Assembly (NCBI GenBank): GCA_966211965.1
Contig: CBIHON010000073.1
Location: 1-15,890, forward strand
Origin: CBIHON01 sp966211965
Lineage (GTDB): Bacteria > Pseudomonadota > Gammaproteobacteria > Burkholderiales > Burkholderiaceae_D
Length of the DNA: 15,890 nucleotides
Direction: 5' to 3'
Below are positions 8,540 to 15,104 of this stretch, piece by piece. How positions within the stretch are numbered: position 1 is the first letter of the stretch; each line of letters starts with the position of its first letter. Position numbers and translations under genes: made by a program. The notes beneath the pieces were generated by a model that was given only the letters and a program-made list of their open reading frames with translations, had not been told where the DNA came from and made no database searches.

Positions 8540-9733
8540 TCAGGGCCGAACCGGCGCAGGCTGCCCCGCGTGCGTAGTATCTTGCGCTGCATTGCCGCTG
8601 GCCGCCAGTTGCTGCTGCGGCAGAACGGGCTTCACCGGCACGCCCGGACGCAGCTTGGCGATGCCTTCCACCACGACCAGTTCGCCCGGTTCCAAACCTT
8701 GCTCCACCGCCCAGTTGTTGCCGACTCGCGTGGCAGCATCGATATTGCGCGAGATTGCTTTGTTGTCCTGGCCGACCACGAATACGAAGCGCTTGCCCTG
8801 CAACTCCTGAACGGCTTGCTGCGGAATCAAAATCGCGTCCGGATCTTCCCGCGTCGGCGCGATCACGCGGACGAACTGGCCCGGTTTCAACGCGCCTTCG
8901 GGGTTCGGCACCACCACCCGCACGGGTATCGTTCCATTGCGCGGATCGACCGCCACGTCGATAAAGTCAAGTTTGCCGCCGTATTTGTAATCGCTGCCGT
9001 CGATCAATTTCAATTTGAAGGACCCTGCGGCATGGTTCGCCGGGCGCGCCTTGTATTGCTTCTGCAAACTGCCCAGGTCTTTTTCGCTGACGCTGAAATT
9101 GGCATAGATCGGATCGACCGAATACAAGGTCGCCAGCAGCGTGGTCGACGCATTGACCAGCCCGCCTGGTTTGATGAGAGCCTTGCTGATGACGCCGTCG
9201 CGCGGCGCACGGATCGCGGTATAGCCGAGATTGAGTTGCGCCTGCTCCACCTGCGCCCTGGCGGCGTCGACGGCGGCCGCATCCGTACGCTCCTTGGCGA
9301 CAGCCGCATCGAGGTCTTGCTGACTGATCGCCTGGTCAGCCAGCAAGGGACGCAGCCGCGCCAGATTTTGCCGCGAGTTGAGATGCGATGCCTGCGCCTG
9401 CGCAAGATTTGCCTTGGCCTGGGCCAAGGCGGAAAGATAGGACTGTTGATCGATCAGGAACAGGAAGTCGCCCTTCTTCACCGGCGCGCCGTCCTTGAAG
9501 CTTTGGCGCTGCAGAATGCCGCCGACGCGAGCACGAATCTCGACCGACTCGACCGCTTCGGTCTGCGCCGCATAATCTTCGAACACGGTAATGGGAGAAG
9601 CGGCAGTCTTGATGACCGTCACTTCAGGCGGAGGAGGCTGCGGAGGCGCATTGCTTGCCTTGCCGCAGGCGAAGAGGGCCGGCAGGATCAGACCGGGCAT
9701 TGCCAGTTTGCCGCGCCGGACGAGGGCCCGCAT
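8540..9733 (-). CDS. RND efflux membrane fusion protein (HlyD/AcrA family)
   Basis: This 397-residue periplasmic adaptor links the RND pump to the outer-membrane duct. From the ATG at 9733 the N-terminus is basic (MRALVRRGK), then hydrophobic, and ends in LFAC at Cys23, a slightly atypical lipobox (Phe at -2), so it is probably a lipoprotein. Order of parts: barrel-sandwich/lipoyl half (SVEIRARVGGILQRQSF, GAPVKKGDFLFLID), an alpha-helical hairpin rich in Ala/Gln/Leu (about 110-180), the second lipoyl half (YTAIRAPRDGVISK), a beta-barrel (VDPIYANFSVSEKDL) and a membrane-proximal domain (LKPGQFVRVIAP, ILIPQQAVQEL). A GTG at 9760, nine codons upstream, has a better ribosome-binding site (AAGGGGA) and could be the true start. 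It is first in the operon, upstream of pump and duct. Confidence 0.95.
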   Translation of the reverse strand: MRALVRRGKLAMPGLILPALFACGKASNAPPQPPPPEVTVIKTAASPITVFEDYAAQTEAVESVEIRARVGGILQRQSFKDGAPVKKGDFLFLIDQQSYLSALAQAKANLAQAQASHLNSRQNLARLRPLLADQAISQQDLDAAVAKERTDAAAVDAARAQVEQAQLNLGYTAIRAPRDGVISKALIKPGGLVNASTTLLATLYSVDPIYANFSVSEKDLGSLQKQYKARPANHAAGSFKLKLIDGSDYKYGGKLDFIDVAVDPRNGTIPVRVVVPNPEGALKPGQFVRVIAPTREDPDAILIPQQAVQELQGKRFVFVVGQDNKAISRNIDAATRVGNNWAVEQGLEPGELVVVEGIAKLRPGVPVKPVLPQQQLAASGNAAQDTTHAGQPAPVRP

Positions 9734-10069
9734 TGCCGTATCGAATTCCGTGAGAATCACATGATCCCCTTTGTCGAGACAACCGCTTCCGTGCCGCGAT
9801 AGCACGTCGCGATATGAACGCCTTGCTAGTGAACGCCTTGCTAGTCGATGGGAGTCGCGGGGACGGTAAGTGGTTCCGGCTTTCCAGGCATCCTTGGCCG
9901 CGCGGCAGAAAAAACTTTTGGTTTTACCGGGCGTCGAAATGAATCCATTGAATCGGCCGCACCATCCGTGCATGCCCCGATGAAGTTGAAGACTGGAATG
10001 GCATGCCGGGATCGAAAGTTTTTCAGGGCGGCTTGCTTTCATATGTCAACTCAATGACAGGAGAACGCA
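9734..10069. other. Divergent intergenic region, efflux operon / RlpA-like gene
   Basis: About 310-336 bases, depending on the efflux start chosen, lie between the leftward efflux operon and the rightward RlpA-like gene and should carry both promoters. I see no regulator gene and no credible coding frame; a 69-codon open frame at 9848-10057 has no protein-like character. A tandem 15-bp repeat at 9815-9844 is the only distinct feature. No convincing -35/-10 pair or operator palindrome was found by eye. Confidence 0.55.
9815..9844. repeat. Tandem 15-bp direct repeat, two copies
   Basis: TGAACGCCTTGCTAG occurs perfectly twice in a row (9815-9829 and 9830-9844), 55-70 bases upstream of the possible GTG start of the efflux operon on the opposite strand. 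It may be replication slippage or a doubled regulator half-site. Confidence 0.75.
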
Positions 10070-10555
10070 ATGAAAATCGCCCTATTCCTGATCGCCTTGC
10101 TGGCCGCCTTGCCATGTTATATCCAGGCCGCGCCCGCTTCCTCGGACAAGGCTGAGGAAGCCGCCTCAAAGAGTCCTCATAAAACCAGGCTGGATCGCAG
10201 CGGCAAACCACGCAAAGGCAAGGCGTCGTATTACGCCAAGAAATTCCACGGCAAGAAAATGGCCGACGGCACCCCCATGAATCCGCAATCCAATGTCGCG
10301 GCCAGCAAGACTTTGCCACTCGGCACAAAGGCCAAAGTCACCAATTTGAATAACGGGAAAAGCGAAGTGGTCGAGATCAGGGACCGCGGCCCCTATGTCG
10401 GCGGCCGGATCGTCGACCTGTCTCCCAAGACCGCTGAAAATCTGGGCATCAAGAAATCAGGCGTCGCGCCGGTCGAGGTCAAGCCGCTGGACATTCCAAA
10501 GCAGGAAGACAGCGCCAAGGCCGGCACAGCCCCAAACAGCAACGCTGCGAAATAA
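10070..10555 (+). CDS. Small RlpA-like exported protein (double-psi beta-barrel)
   Basis: The 161-residue product has a signal peptide (residues 1-20, ending YIQA), a Lys-rich linker, and an RlpA-type double-psi beta-barrel at about 50-127: GKASYYAKKFHGKKMADGT, then AASKTLPLGTKAKVTNLNNG, then VVEIRDRGPYVGGRIVDLS. RlpA proteins are periplasmic or outer-membrane lytic transglycosylases that cut denuded peptidoglycan at septa. This one has no lipobox and no C-terminal SPOR domain, so it is not RlpA itself. Asp105 of the DRGP motif is kept, but the family's usual Glu (GE) is Thr68 and the usual His (AAHKTLP) is Ser79, so activity is doubtful. It resembles a short RlpA-like subfamily I recall from Burkholderiales. 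AGGAG lies six bases before the ATG. It stands alone, divergent from the efflux operon and convergent with the next gene. Confidence 0.9.
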   Translation: MKIALFLIALLAALPCYIQAAPASSDKAEEAASKSPHKTRLDRSGKPRKGKASYYAKKFHGKKMADGTPMNPQSNVAASKTLPLGTKAKVTNLNNGKSEVVEIRDRGPYVGGRIVDLSPKTAENLGIKKSGVAPVEVKPLDIPKQEDSAKAGTAPNSNAAK

Positions 10556-10599
10556 AAATATGGAAGCCGACCACTGTTTTCGGGCTGTTCCTGTTTTTG

Positions 10600-10875
10600 C
10601 TATTTCGAAATCTTGCCGTCCTTGATGGTCAGTGTATCGTTGCCGTTCCCGGTTGCGGACGAGCCGCTCTTCTTGACCGTCACCGTGCACGGTCCGTTGC
10701 CGAGGTCGCGCGTGGAACTGCCGCCGATGCTGCTGTCGGCATTGGACGAACACTTGATCATGACGTCGTACGAATTGCCATCCTTGTTGACGAGCTTGAC
10801 GCCGGCGAAGGCGGAGGTGCTGAACAGCAGTGCGGCGGTGACGGCGGCGATATAGGGAAGAACGATGCGTTTCAT
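10600..10875 (-). CDS. Small exported protein, 91 aa, two cysteines, unknown function
   Basis: From the ATG at 10875 (GGAG eight bases upstream) residues 1-24 form a clear signal peptide (MKRIVLPYIAAVTAALLFST, cleavage after AFA). An upstream in-frame ATG at 10908 would add eleven polar residues before the signal and is rejected. The mature protein is only 67 residues, rich in Ser, Gly, Asn and Lys, with Cys42 and Cys63 that could form one disulphide after export. Alternating stretches such as GVKLVNKDG, CTVTVKKSG and DTLTIKDGK suggest a small beta-sheet domain. I do not recognise the family. It converges with the RlpA-like gene (44 bases between stops), and a weak promoter overlapping a perfect hairpin lies about 50 bases upstream. 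Confidence 0.8.
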   Translation of the reverse strand: MKRIVLPYIAAVTAALLFSTSAFAGVKLVNKDGNSYDVMIKCSSNADSSIGGSSTRDLGNGPCTVTVKKSGSSATGNGNDTLTIKDGKISK

Positions 10876-10922
10876 ATTTTTCTCCTTGTGTGGGGTGGGC
10901 GCATTCAACGATGCGCCTCGCC

Positions 10923-10951
10923 ATGCTAATTCTTGCCGTGGAGGACGGCAA
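10923..10951 (-). promoter_or_regulatory. Possible sigma-70 promoter for the 91-aa exported protein
   Basis: On the minus strand TTGCCG (10951-10946) and TAGCAT (10928-10923) are separated by exactly 17 bases; each matches the consensus at four of six positions. Transcription would begin near 10916, giving a leader of about 40 bases. The perfect hairpin at 10926-10958 covers both elements, as an operator would. Confidence 0.3.
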
Positions 10952-10958
10952 GAATTAG
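10926..10958. repeat. Perfect 14-bp inverted repeat with 5-base loop
   Basis: CTAATTCTTGCCGT (10926-10939) and ACGGCAAGAATTAG (10945-10958) are exact reverse complements around the loop GGAGG. The right arm shares its last three bases with the left end of the MITE-like element. There is no T-tract on either side, so it is not a textbook terminator; it could still end ndh transcripts or be an operator for the 91-aa gene. Confidence 0.75.
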
Positions 10959-11079
10959 AGCAGTTTCAGCCTGACTGTACAGGAGCCAAGGTTGAGCCGA
11001 GAAGCGCAACCGTACGAATGGTACGGTGAGCATCGCAGGCGCAAGATTGGCCGTGTACGGTCAAGATGAAACTGCTCTA
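10956..11079. mobile_element. MITE-like palindromic element, copy 1 (124 bp)
   Basis: Terminal inverted repeats of 26 bp (10956-10981 and 11054-11079) match at 23 positions, starting TAGAGCAGTTTCA and ending TGAAACTGCTCTA. The inside is also roughly self-complementary and centres on the hairpin ACCGTAC-GAATG-GTACGGT (11009-11027), so the whole element can fold into one long stem. It has no coding capacity. A related sequence starts at 15839. The TA at each end could be a target-site duplication. It lies 35 bases beyond the ndh stop. Confidence 0.7.
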
Positions 11080-11114
11080 GCTGCATTACAAGGTGTATTG
11101 CACCAATCAAATGG

Positions 11115-12419
11115 TCAATGCAGTTTGACCTGCGGACTGGTTCGCGCACGCAGCCAGTGGATCATCGTGTCGAACGCCATGCGCCGCGCCCCATGCAACG
11201 CCAAGATGTGTTTGCGATATAGAGAGCTGTACAGGAATTTTGCAACCAGCCCCTCGACGAATACGCCCTTGCCGGCAAGGCCGCCGACCAGCGCACCGAC
11301 CGCGCTGTAACGGCCGAGCGAGACCAGCGAGCCGTAATCGCGATAGATGAAATCCGGCAGCTTGCGCTGCCCGGCAGGCATGCGCAATACCTTGCTCAAG
11401 AACAGCGCCTGCTGGTGCGCCACCTGGGCGCGCGGCGGCAATCTGGCGTCTTGTTCCTTCCACGGCGCACTGGCGCAATCGCCGATTGCAAAAATGCTGG
11501 GGTCGGCTTCGGATTGCAGCGTCGCACCGACGATTACCTGGCCGATGCGATTGACCGGCAACCCCAGCGTGGCGCACACCGGCGGCGCGGCGATACCGGC
11601 AGCCCATACCGCGATGTCGGCCGCAAACGTTTCACCGCAGGCGGTTTCCACTGTCGCGGCGGTGACTGCCGAGACCCTCTTCCCGGTCGCAATGCTGACG
11701 TTGAGCGTTTTGAGCAGCGACGCGGCGCGGGTGGAAAGATGCGGTTTAAGCTGCGGCAAAATCCGCTCGCCGGCCTCGACGATCCTGATCCTGATGTCTT
11801 GCACGGGGTCCAGGTCATGCACGTTGTAATAGCCCAGCGCGATCGCCGTGTTGCGCAATTCCGCCGCCAGTTCGACGCCGGTCGCGCCGCCGCCGACGAT
11901 GGCAATGTCGATGCCTTTTTTGATGCCGCCCTGCTGCCGAACGCCGCCTTCACGCATGATCGCCGCGATCATGGCGCGCCGGAACGACTCCGCCTGTCCC
12001 ACCGTGTCGAGCGTCACGCAATGCTCGGCGGCGCCCGGCACGCTGAAGAAGTTCGTCACCGAACCGAACGCGAGCACCAGCGTGTCATATGCAATCTGCC
12101 GGGCCGGCTGCACTTCGACATGGTCGAGATCGGAACAGGCGGCGAGGTCGATCCGCTTGTTGATGCGGTCGATACCGGTCAGTGCGCCGCGCATGAATTC
12201 AAAATTGTGTTCCGCTGCGTGGGCGCGATATTCGACATGATGCAGATTGGGGTCGGTTTTGCCGGCCGCGACTTCATGCAGCAAAGGCTTCCAGAAATGC
12301 GTAGGCAGACGGTCCACCAGGACGATTTTGGCCTCACCCTTCTTACCGATGGAATCGCCAAGTCTGGTCGCCAGTTCGAGGCCGCCTGCGCCGCCTCCCA
12401 CCACCACGATTGTTTGCAT
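11115..12419 (-). CDS. ndh: Type II NADH dehydrogenase (NDH-2)
   Basis: This 434-residue flavoprotein oxidises NADH and reduces quinone at the cytoplasmic face of the inner membrane without pumping protons. It shows the two-dinucleotide-fold layout: FAD-binding GGGAGG (8-13) after the first beta-strand, the segment THFWKPLLHEVAAG typical of NDH-2, NADH-binding IVGGGATGVELAAEL (176-181 for the glycines), VWAAGI near 272, and the FAD-closing FAIGDCA near 310. The C-terminal part (FLYSSLYRKHILALHG and following) fits the membrane-anchoring region. The start at 12419 (MQTIVVVGG) is preferred over the ATG at 12431 because TGGAG stands seven bases before it. It is divergent from a LysR gene across 114 bases, which suggests regulation by that protein. 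Confidence 0.95.
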   Translation of the reverse strand: MQTIVVVGGGAGGLELATRLGDSIGKKGEAKIVLVDRLPTHFWKPLLHEVAAGKTDPNLHHVEYRAHAAEHNFEFMRGALTGIDRINKRIDLAACSDLDHVEVQPARQIAYDTLVLAFGSVTNFFSVPGAAEHCVTLDTVGQAESFRRAMIAAIMREGGVRQQGGIKKGIDIAIVGGGATGVELAAELRNTAIALGYYNVHDLDPVQDIRIRIVEAGERILPQLKPHLSTRAASLLKTLNVSIATGKRVSAVTAATVETACGETFAADIAVWAAGIAAPPVCATLGLPVNRIGQVIVGATLQSEADPSIFAIGDCASAPWKEQDARLPPRAQVAHQQALFLSKVLRMPAGQRKLPDFIYRDYGSLVSLGRYSAVGALVGGLAGKGVFVEGLVAKFLYSSLYRKHILALHGARRMAFDTMIHWLRARTSPQVKLH

Positions 12420-12508
12420 GATGCGCTCCATTAAGTTTTGACGGGAATAAGAAATGAATCATTCGCTGTTAATATAAGCCCCGGCCACACAGAAGAAAAA
12501 TTAATTAT

Positions 12509-12525
12509 TTTGTGCGAAGCATAAG
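12509..12525 (+). promoter_or_regulatory. Candidate LysR-type binding site in the ndh-lysR gap
   Basis: TTTGTGCGAAGCATAAG is an imperfect palindrome around GAA and contains a T-N11-A core at 12511-12523, the usual LysR-family box. It sits just ahead of the regulator's own ribosome-binding site (AAGGAA), the usual place for autorepression. T-N11-A is a loose pattern, so this is only a candidate. Confidence 0.3.
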
Positions 12526-12533
12526 GAATTCAT

Positions 12534-13523
12534 ATGTATTACCCGAACTTCAAGCAATTGAATGCACTGCGTCTGGTGGCGCGGCTCGGCAGCGTGTCGG
12601 GAGCGGCGGAGGAATTGCACCTGACTCAGCCCGCGGTTTCCTTGCAGTTGCGGTTGTTGGAAGAAGCCATAACGACGCCCTTGACGCGCAAGGTGGGACG
12701 GGGCATCCAGCTCACCGCTGCCGGCGAGGTGCTGGCCGGCTACGCGGAGAGAATCATCGGTCTGTGGAACGAAGCCGGCAATGAATTGGCGGCATTGCGG
12801 GGCGTCATCAGCGGCACCTTGCGGATCGGTGCGGTCACCACCGCCGAATACCTGCTGCCGCCGATGCTGGTGATGTTTACCACCGACCGGCCGGACGTGC
12901 GGATTCAATTAAAAGTCGGCAACCGCGATGAAATCGTCAGCATGCTCGGCAGGCATGAAATCGACCTCGCTATCATGGGCACGCCGCCGCGTGAATTCCG
13001 GACCATCGCAACGCCATTCGCAAAACATCCGATGGCGTTCGTCGCTTCGCTTTCGCATCCCCTGATGTCGAAGAAAAGAATTTCCCTGGAAGACGTGCTG
13101 GCTGCCAACATGTTGGTGCGCGAGCGCGGCTCGGGTACGCGGGTCGCGGTCGAGCGTTTGTTCAAGGAGGCGGATTGCCTCCTGCGCATCGGGTCCGAGC
13201 TATCGAGCAACGAGGCGATCAAGCGCATGGTGGTGGCAGGCCTGGGCGTGGCTTTTTTGTCGGTGCATGCGTGCACGCTGGAATTCGCCGCCGGGCTGAT
13301 GGGCCTGCTGCCGGTGGCCGGCAGTCCGGTCGAGAATGATTGGTACGTGATGTACCGTGCCGATGCGCCGATCCCCAAAGTAGCGTCGGCCTTCATGGAT
13401 TTCATCATCGAACATGGGCAGGGCGAGGTGCACCGGCAGCTCGTGGCGTTTTACAACGAGACCGCAAGACGCCGGCCGGACAGGCAAAGCAGAACAGCGC
13501 GCGACACGTCAAAGAGAAAATAA
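12534..13523 (+). CDS. LysR-family transcriptional regulator, CbbR-like
   Basis: The 329-residue protein has a winged helix-turn-helix at about 7-66 (LNALRLVARLGSVSGAAEEL, then LTQPAVSLQLRLLEE) and a periplasmic-binding-protein-like effector domain at about 93-300. Segments TLRIGAVTTAEYLLPPML, LKVGNRDEIVSMLGRHEIDL, AIMGTPP and RERGSGTRVAVERLF resemble CbbR-type regulators, which sense central-carbon metabolites in autotrophs. No Calvin-cycle genes are nearby, so that role is not implied. The start has AAGGAA five bases ahead. The last 20 residues (ARRRPDRQSR and onward) are an unusually basic tail. Being divergent from ndh, it probably controls ndh and itself (inference). It converges with the next gene, with only 14 bases between stops. 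Confidence 0.93.
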   Translation: MYYPNFKQLNALRLVARLGSVSGAAEELHLTQPAVSLQLRLLEEAITTPLTRKVGRGIQLTAAGEVLAGYAERIIGLWNEAGNELAALRGVISGTLRIGAVTTAEYLLPPMLVMFTTDRPDVRIQLKVGNRDEIVSMLGRHEIDLAIMGTPPREFRTIATPFAKHPMAFVASLSHPLMSKKRISLEDVLAANMLVRERGSGTRVAVERLFKEADCLLRIGSELSSNEAIKRMVVAGLGVAFLSVHACTLEFAAGLMGLLPVAGSPVENDWYVMYRADAPIPKVASAFMDFIIEHGQGEVHRQLVAFYNETARRRPDRQSRTARDTSKRK

Positions 13524-13537
13524 ATTTACCGGCTTTT

Positions 13538-14293
13538 TTATCGCCTGCCCGCCGCCGCATTCTCGCGAACCAGGCTGCGCCGCTCATGCTCGGCATTGGT
13601 GATGTAACGCTGTATCGCCACCCCCATCGCCGACGACAACTCGGTAAAGGCGACCCCGACCCGGTAACGCGATATGTTTTGGTGGTCGGACAAAAGTGTG
13701 ACGTGGCGCACCTCCGCCGAACAGACGATGGCGCCCTGTTTCGGCAGCATGAGATTCAAGCGATCGATCTTCTCGCCCGGCTCAAACCCCGGATGGCCGA
13801 GCATGTTGACGCTCAGGCCGCCGACACTCAGATCGTGCCCCGGCCACTCGCCGAGCAGATAGCCTTCTTCCAAAAACAATTTCACCATCAAGGGCTTGGC
13901 CACCGGCAAAAGGATACGATAGCTCTCGCGCCGCTGGCGCCGCACCACCCGTTCCGGCAGAGGCACCCAGAAAGCGTCGCTGCCGCCCCAGGAAAAGCGA
14001 TGCACCTGGCTGGTGCGGAACTGGACCAGGATTCCGTTCAACCGGCCAACGAAGACGCAGCTCGGACTTTTCTCAACCAACTGGTTGGCCTTGGCGTCTC
14101 CGCTGAGGTCGAAAATCAACGCATCGTGACGCGCTTCCAGAAGCGTCGTCAGAAAATAATCCCTCCCGGCGTTGAACGTCACCGTCACCTGTTCGCGACG
14201 ATAAATAAGCTCGTTGAGAACGCTGAGAATCTCCATCCTGCCCAGCAGGAAGTAGCGCTCTTCAATCTCTTCATCGCTTAATAAGACAGTCAT
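13538..14293 (-). CDS. ycgR: YcgR-type flagellar brake protein (PilZ domain), paralogue with intact motif
   Basis: At 251 residues it matches YcgR, which binds cyclic di-GMP and acts on the flagellar motor to slow swimming. The N-terminal YcgR domain (1-115) has LLGRMEILSVLNELIYRREQ and SWGGSDAFWVPLPERV. The PilZ domain follows, with both c-di-GMP motifs intact: Arg122-x-x-x-Arg126 in QRRESYRIL and Asp154-x-Ser-x-x-Gly in HDLSVGGLS. The start at 14293 aligns residue for residue with the upstream paralogue, although its ribosome-binding site is weak. It lies 55 bases downstream of that paralogue on the same strand, presumably in one operon. The family assignment is secure; the flagellar role is inferred from the family. 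Confidence 0.93.
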   Translation of the reverse strand: MTVLLSDEEIEERYFLLGRMEILSVLNELIYRREQVTVTFNAGRDYFLTTLLEARHDALIFDLSGDAKANQLVEKSPSCVFVGRLNGILVQFRTSQVHRFSWGGSDAFWVPLPERVVRRQRRESYRILLPVAKPLMVKLFLEEGYLLGEWPGHDLSVGGLSVNMLGHPGFEPGEKIDRLNLMLPKQGAIVCSAEVRHVTLLSDHQNISRYRVGVAFTELSSAMGVAIQRYITNAEHERRSLVRENAAAGRR

Positions 14294-14330
14294 CTCGGCT
14301 TCAATACCGACAAGTCGGCGAAATGAAAAT

Positions 14331-14352
14331 TAGGTGGTTAATAGGTGGTTAA
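14331..14352. repeat. Tandem 11-bp repeat covering a stop codon
   Basis: TAGGTGGTTAA occurs twice back to back (14331-14341, 14342-14352). On the coding (minus) strand the stop codon TAA of the upstream YcgR paralogue (14351-14349) falls within one copy, and the other lies in the gap to the second gene. Confidence 0.75.
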
Positions 14353-15104
14353 TGAAAGCCGTCCGCATCATATCCGGAAATCTGGCTGCGCCGCTCATGC
14401 TCTTGTTCAATGATATAACGCTGTATCGCAACCCCCATCGCCGGCGGCAAGCCGCAAAACATCAGGCCGATACGATACGGCGGATTGCTTTGATCCTGTA
14501 CAAGGTCGGTGGCATGGCGCAGCGCGACCGAACATTCTATTTCGCCGTGCCCCGGAAGCGAAAAGCCGATACGGCTGATCGTCTTGCCAAGCGCTAGCGA
14601 CGCTTGTTCCGGTACCGCCAGTCCGAGGCCGCCGACGCTCAAATCATGCAAGGGCCATTCGCCCAGCCCGGCGCCATCGCTGGAAAAAAGCCGCACCACC
14701 ACCTTCTGCGCCGGCGCGATCAGAATGCGATAGCTTTCCTGCCGCTGTACGCGCGCCACGCGCTCCGGCAAAGGTATGCAGAAAGCGGGGCTGCCGCCCC
14801 AGGAAACCTGTCTTACCTGGTGTGCGGCAAACTGAACGCGGATACCGTCGGGATAGGCGACAAAAGAGCAAGCCTGGCATTTGAGCAGACGCGCATTGGC
14901 CTCGCTGTCCTCGCCCAGGTCAAATATCAGGACGGTATCGCGCGCTTCCAGCAGCCTGGTATGGAGACGATCGGAAACGCCGCCGAAATCCACGGTGAGC
15001 GGCTCGCACCGATGGATCAGATCATTGAGAACATTGAGAATCTCCATCCGTCCGTACACGAAGAAACGATCCTCGATCTCGTCGATGTTCAGGCTTTCGC
15101 CCAC
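14349..15104 (-). CDS. ycgR: YcgR-type PilZ protein, paralogue with altered RxxxR motif
   Basis: I start this gene at the GTG at 15104: AAGGGGAGGG stands just upstream, and the product is then 251 residues, the same as the neighbouring paralogue, with VGESLNIDEIEDRFF matching MTVLLSDEEIEERYF. A longer form from the ATG at 15221 would add 39 residues absent from the paralogue. The N-terminal YcgR domain (FVYGRMEILNVLNDLIHRCE, SWGGSPAFCIPLPERV) and the PilZ motif HDLSVGGLG (Asp154) are present. The RxxxR motif reads QRQESYRIL: Arg126 is kept but the first arginine is Gln122, equivalent to Arg114 of E. coli YcgR. Cyclic-di-GMP binding may be weakened, though Arg121 next to it could partly compensate. 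It is the first gene of the pair. Confidence 0.92.
   Translation of the reverse strand: MGESLNIDEIEDRFFVYGRMEILNVLNDLIHRCEPLTVDFGGVSDRLHTRLLEARDTVLIFDLGEDSEANARLLKCQACSFVAYPDGIRVQFAAHQVRQVSWGGSPAFCIPLPERVARVQRQESYRILIAPAQKVVVRLFSSDGAGLGEWPLHDLSVGGLGLAVPEQASLALGKTISRIGFSLPGHGEIECSVALRHATDLVQDQSNPPYRIGLMFCGLPPAMGVAIQRYIIEQEHERRSQISGYDADGFH

Noticed and set aside
5600..9802. A 1400-codon open frame on the plus strand
   Set aside because: It lies wholly antisense to the RND pump and fusion-protein genes, which have clear family motifs. Its product is rich in Arg, His, Gln and Gly in the pattern of a mirrored GC-rich coding strand, with no signal or domain. Third-position GC bias of the real genes explains the openness.
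9848..10057. A 69-codon plus-strand frame in the efflux/RlpA gap
   Set aside because: It has no ribosome-binding site, signal or motif; composition fits chance in a GC-rich gap.
11415..12434. A 339-codon open frame on the plus strand
   Set aside because: It is antisense to ndh, which is unmistakable by its nucleotide-binding motifs.
13340..14281. A 313-codon plus-strand frame overlapping the end of the LysR gene and a YcgR gene
   Set aside because: It starts inside the LysR gene in another frame and runs antisense to YcgR; no motif.
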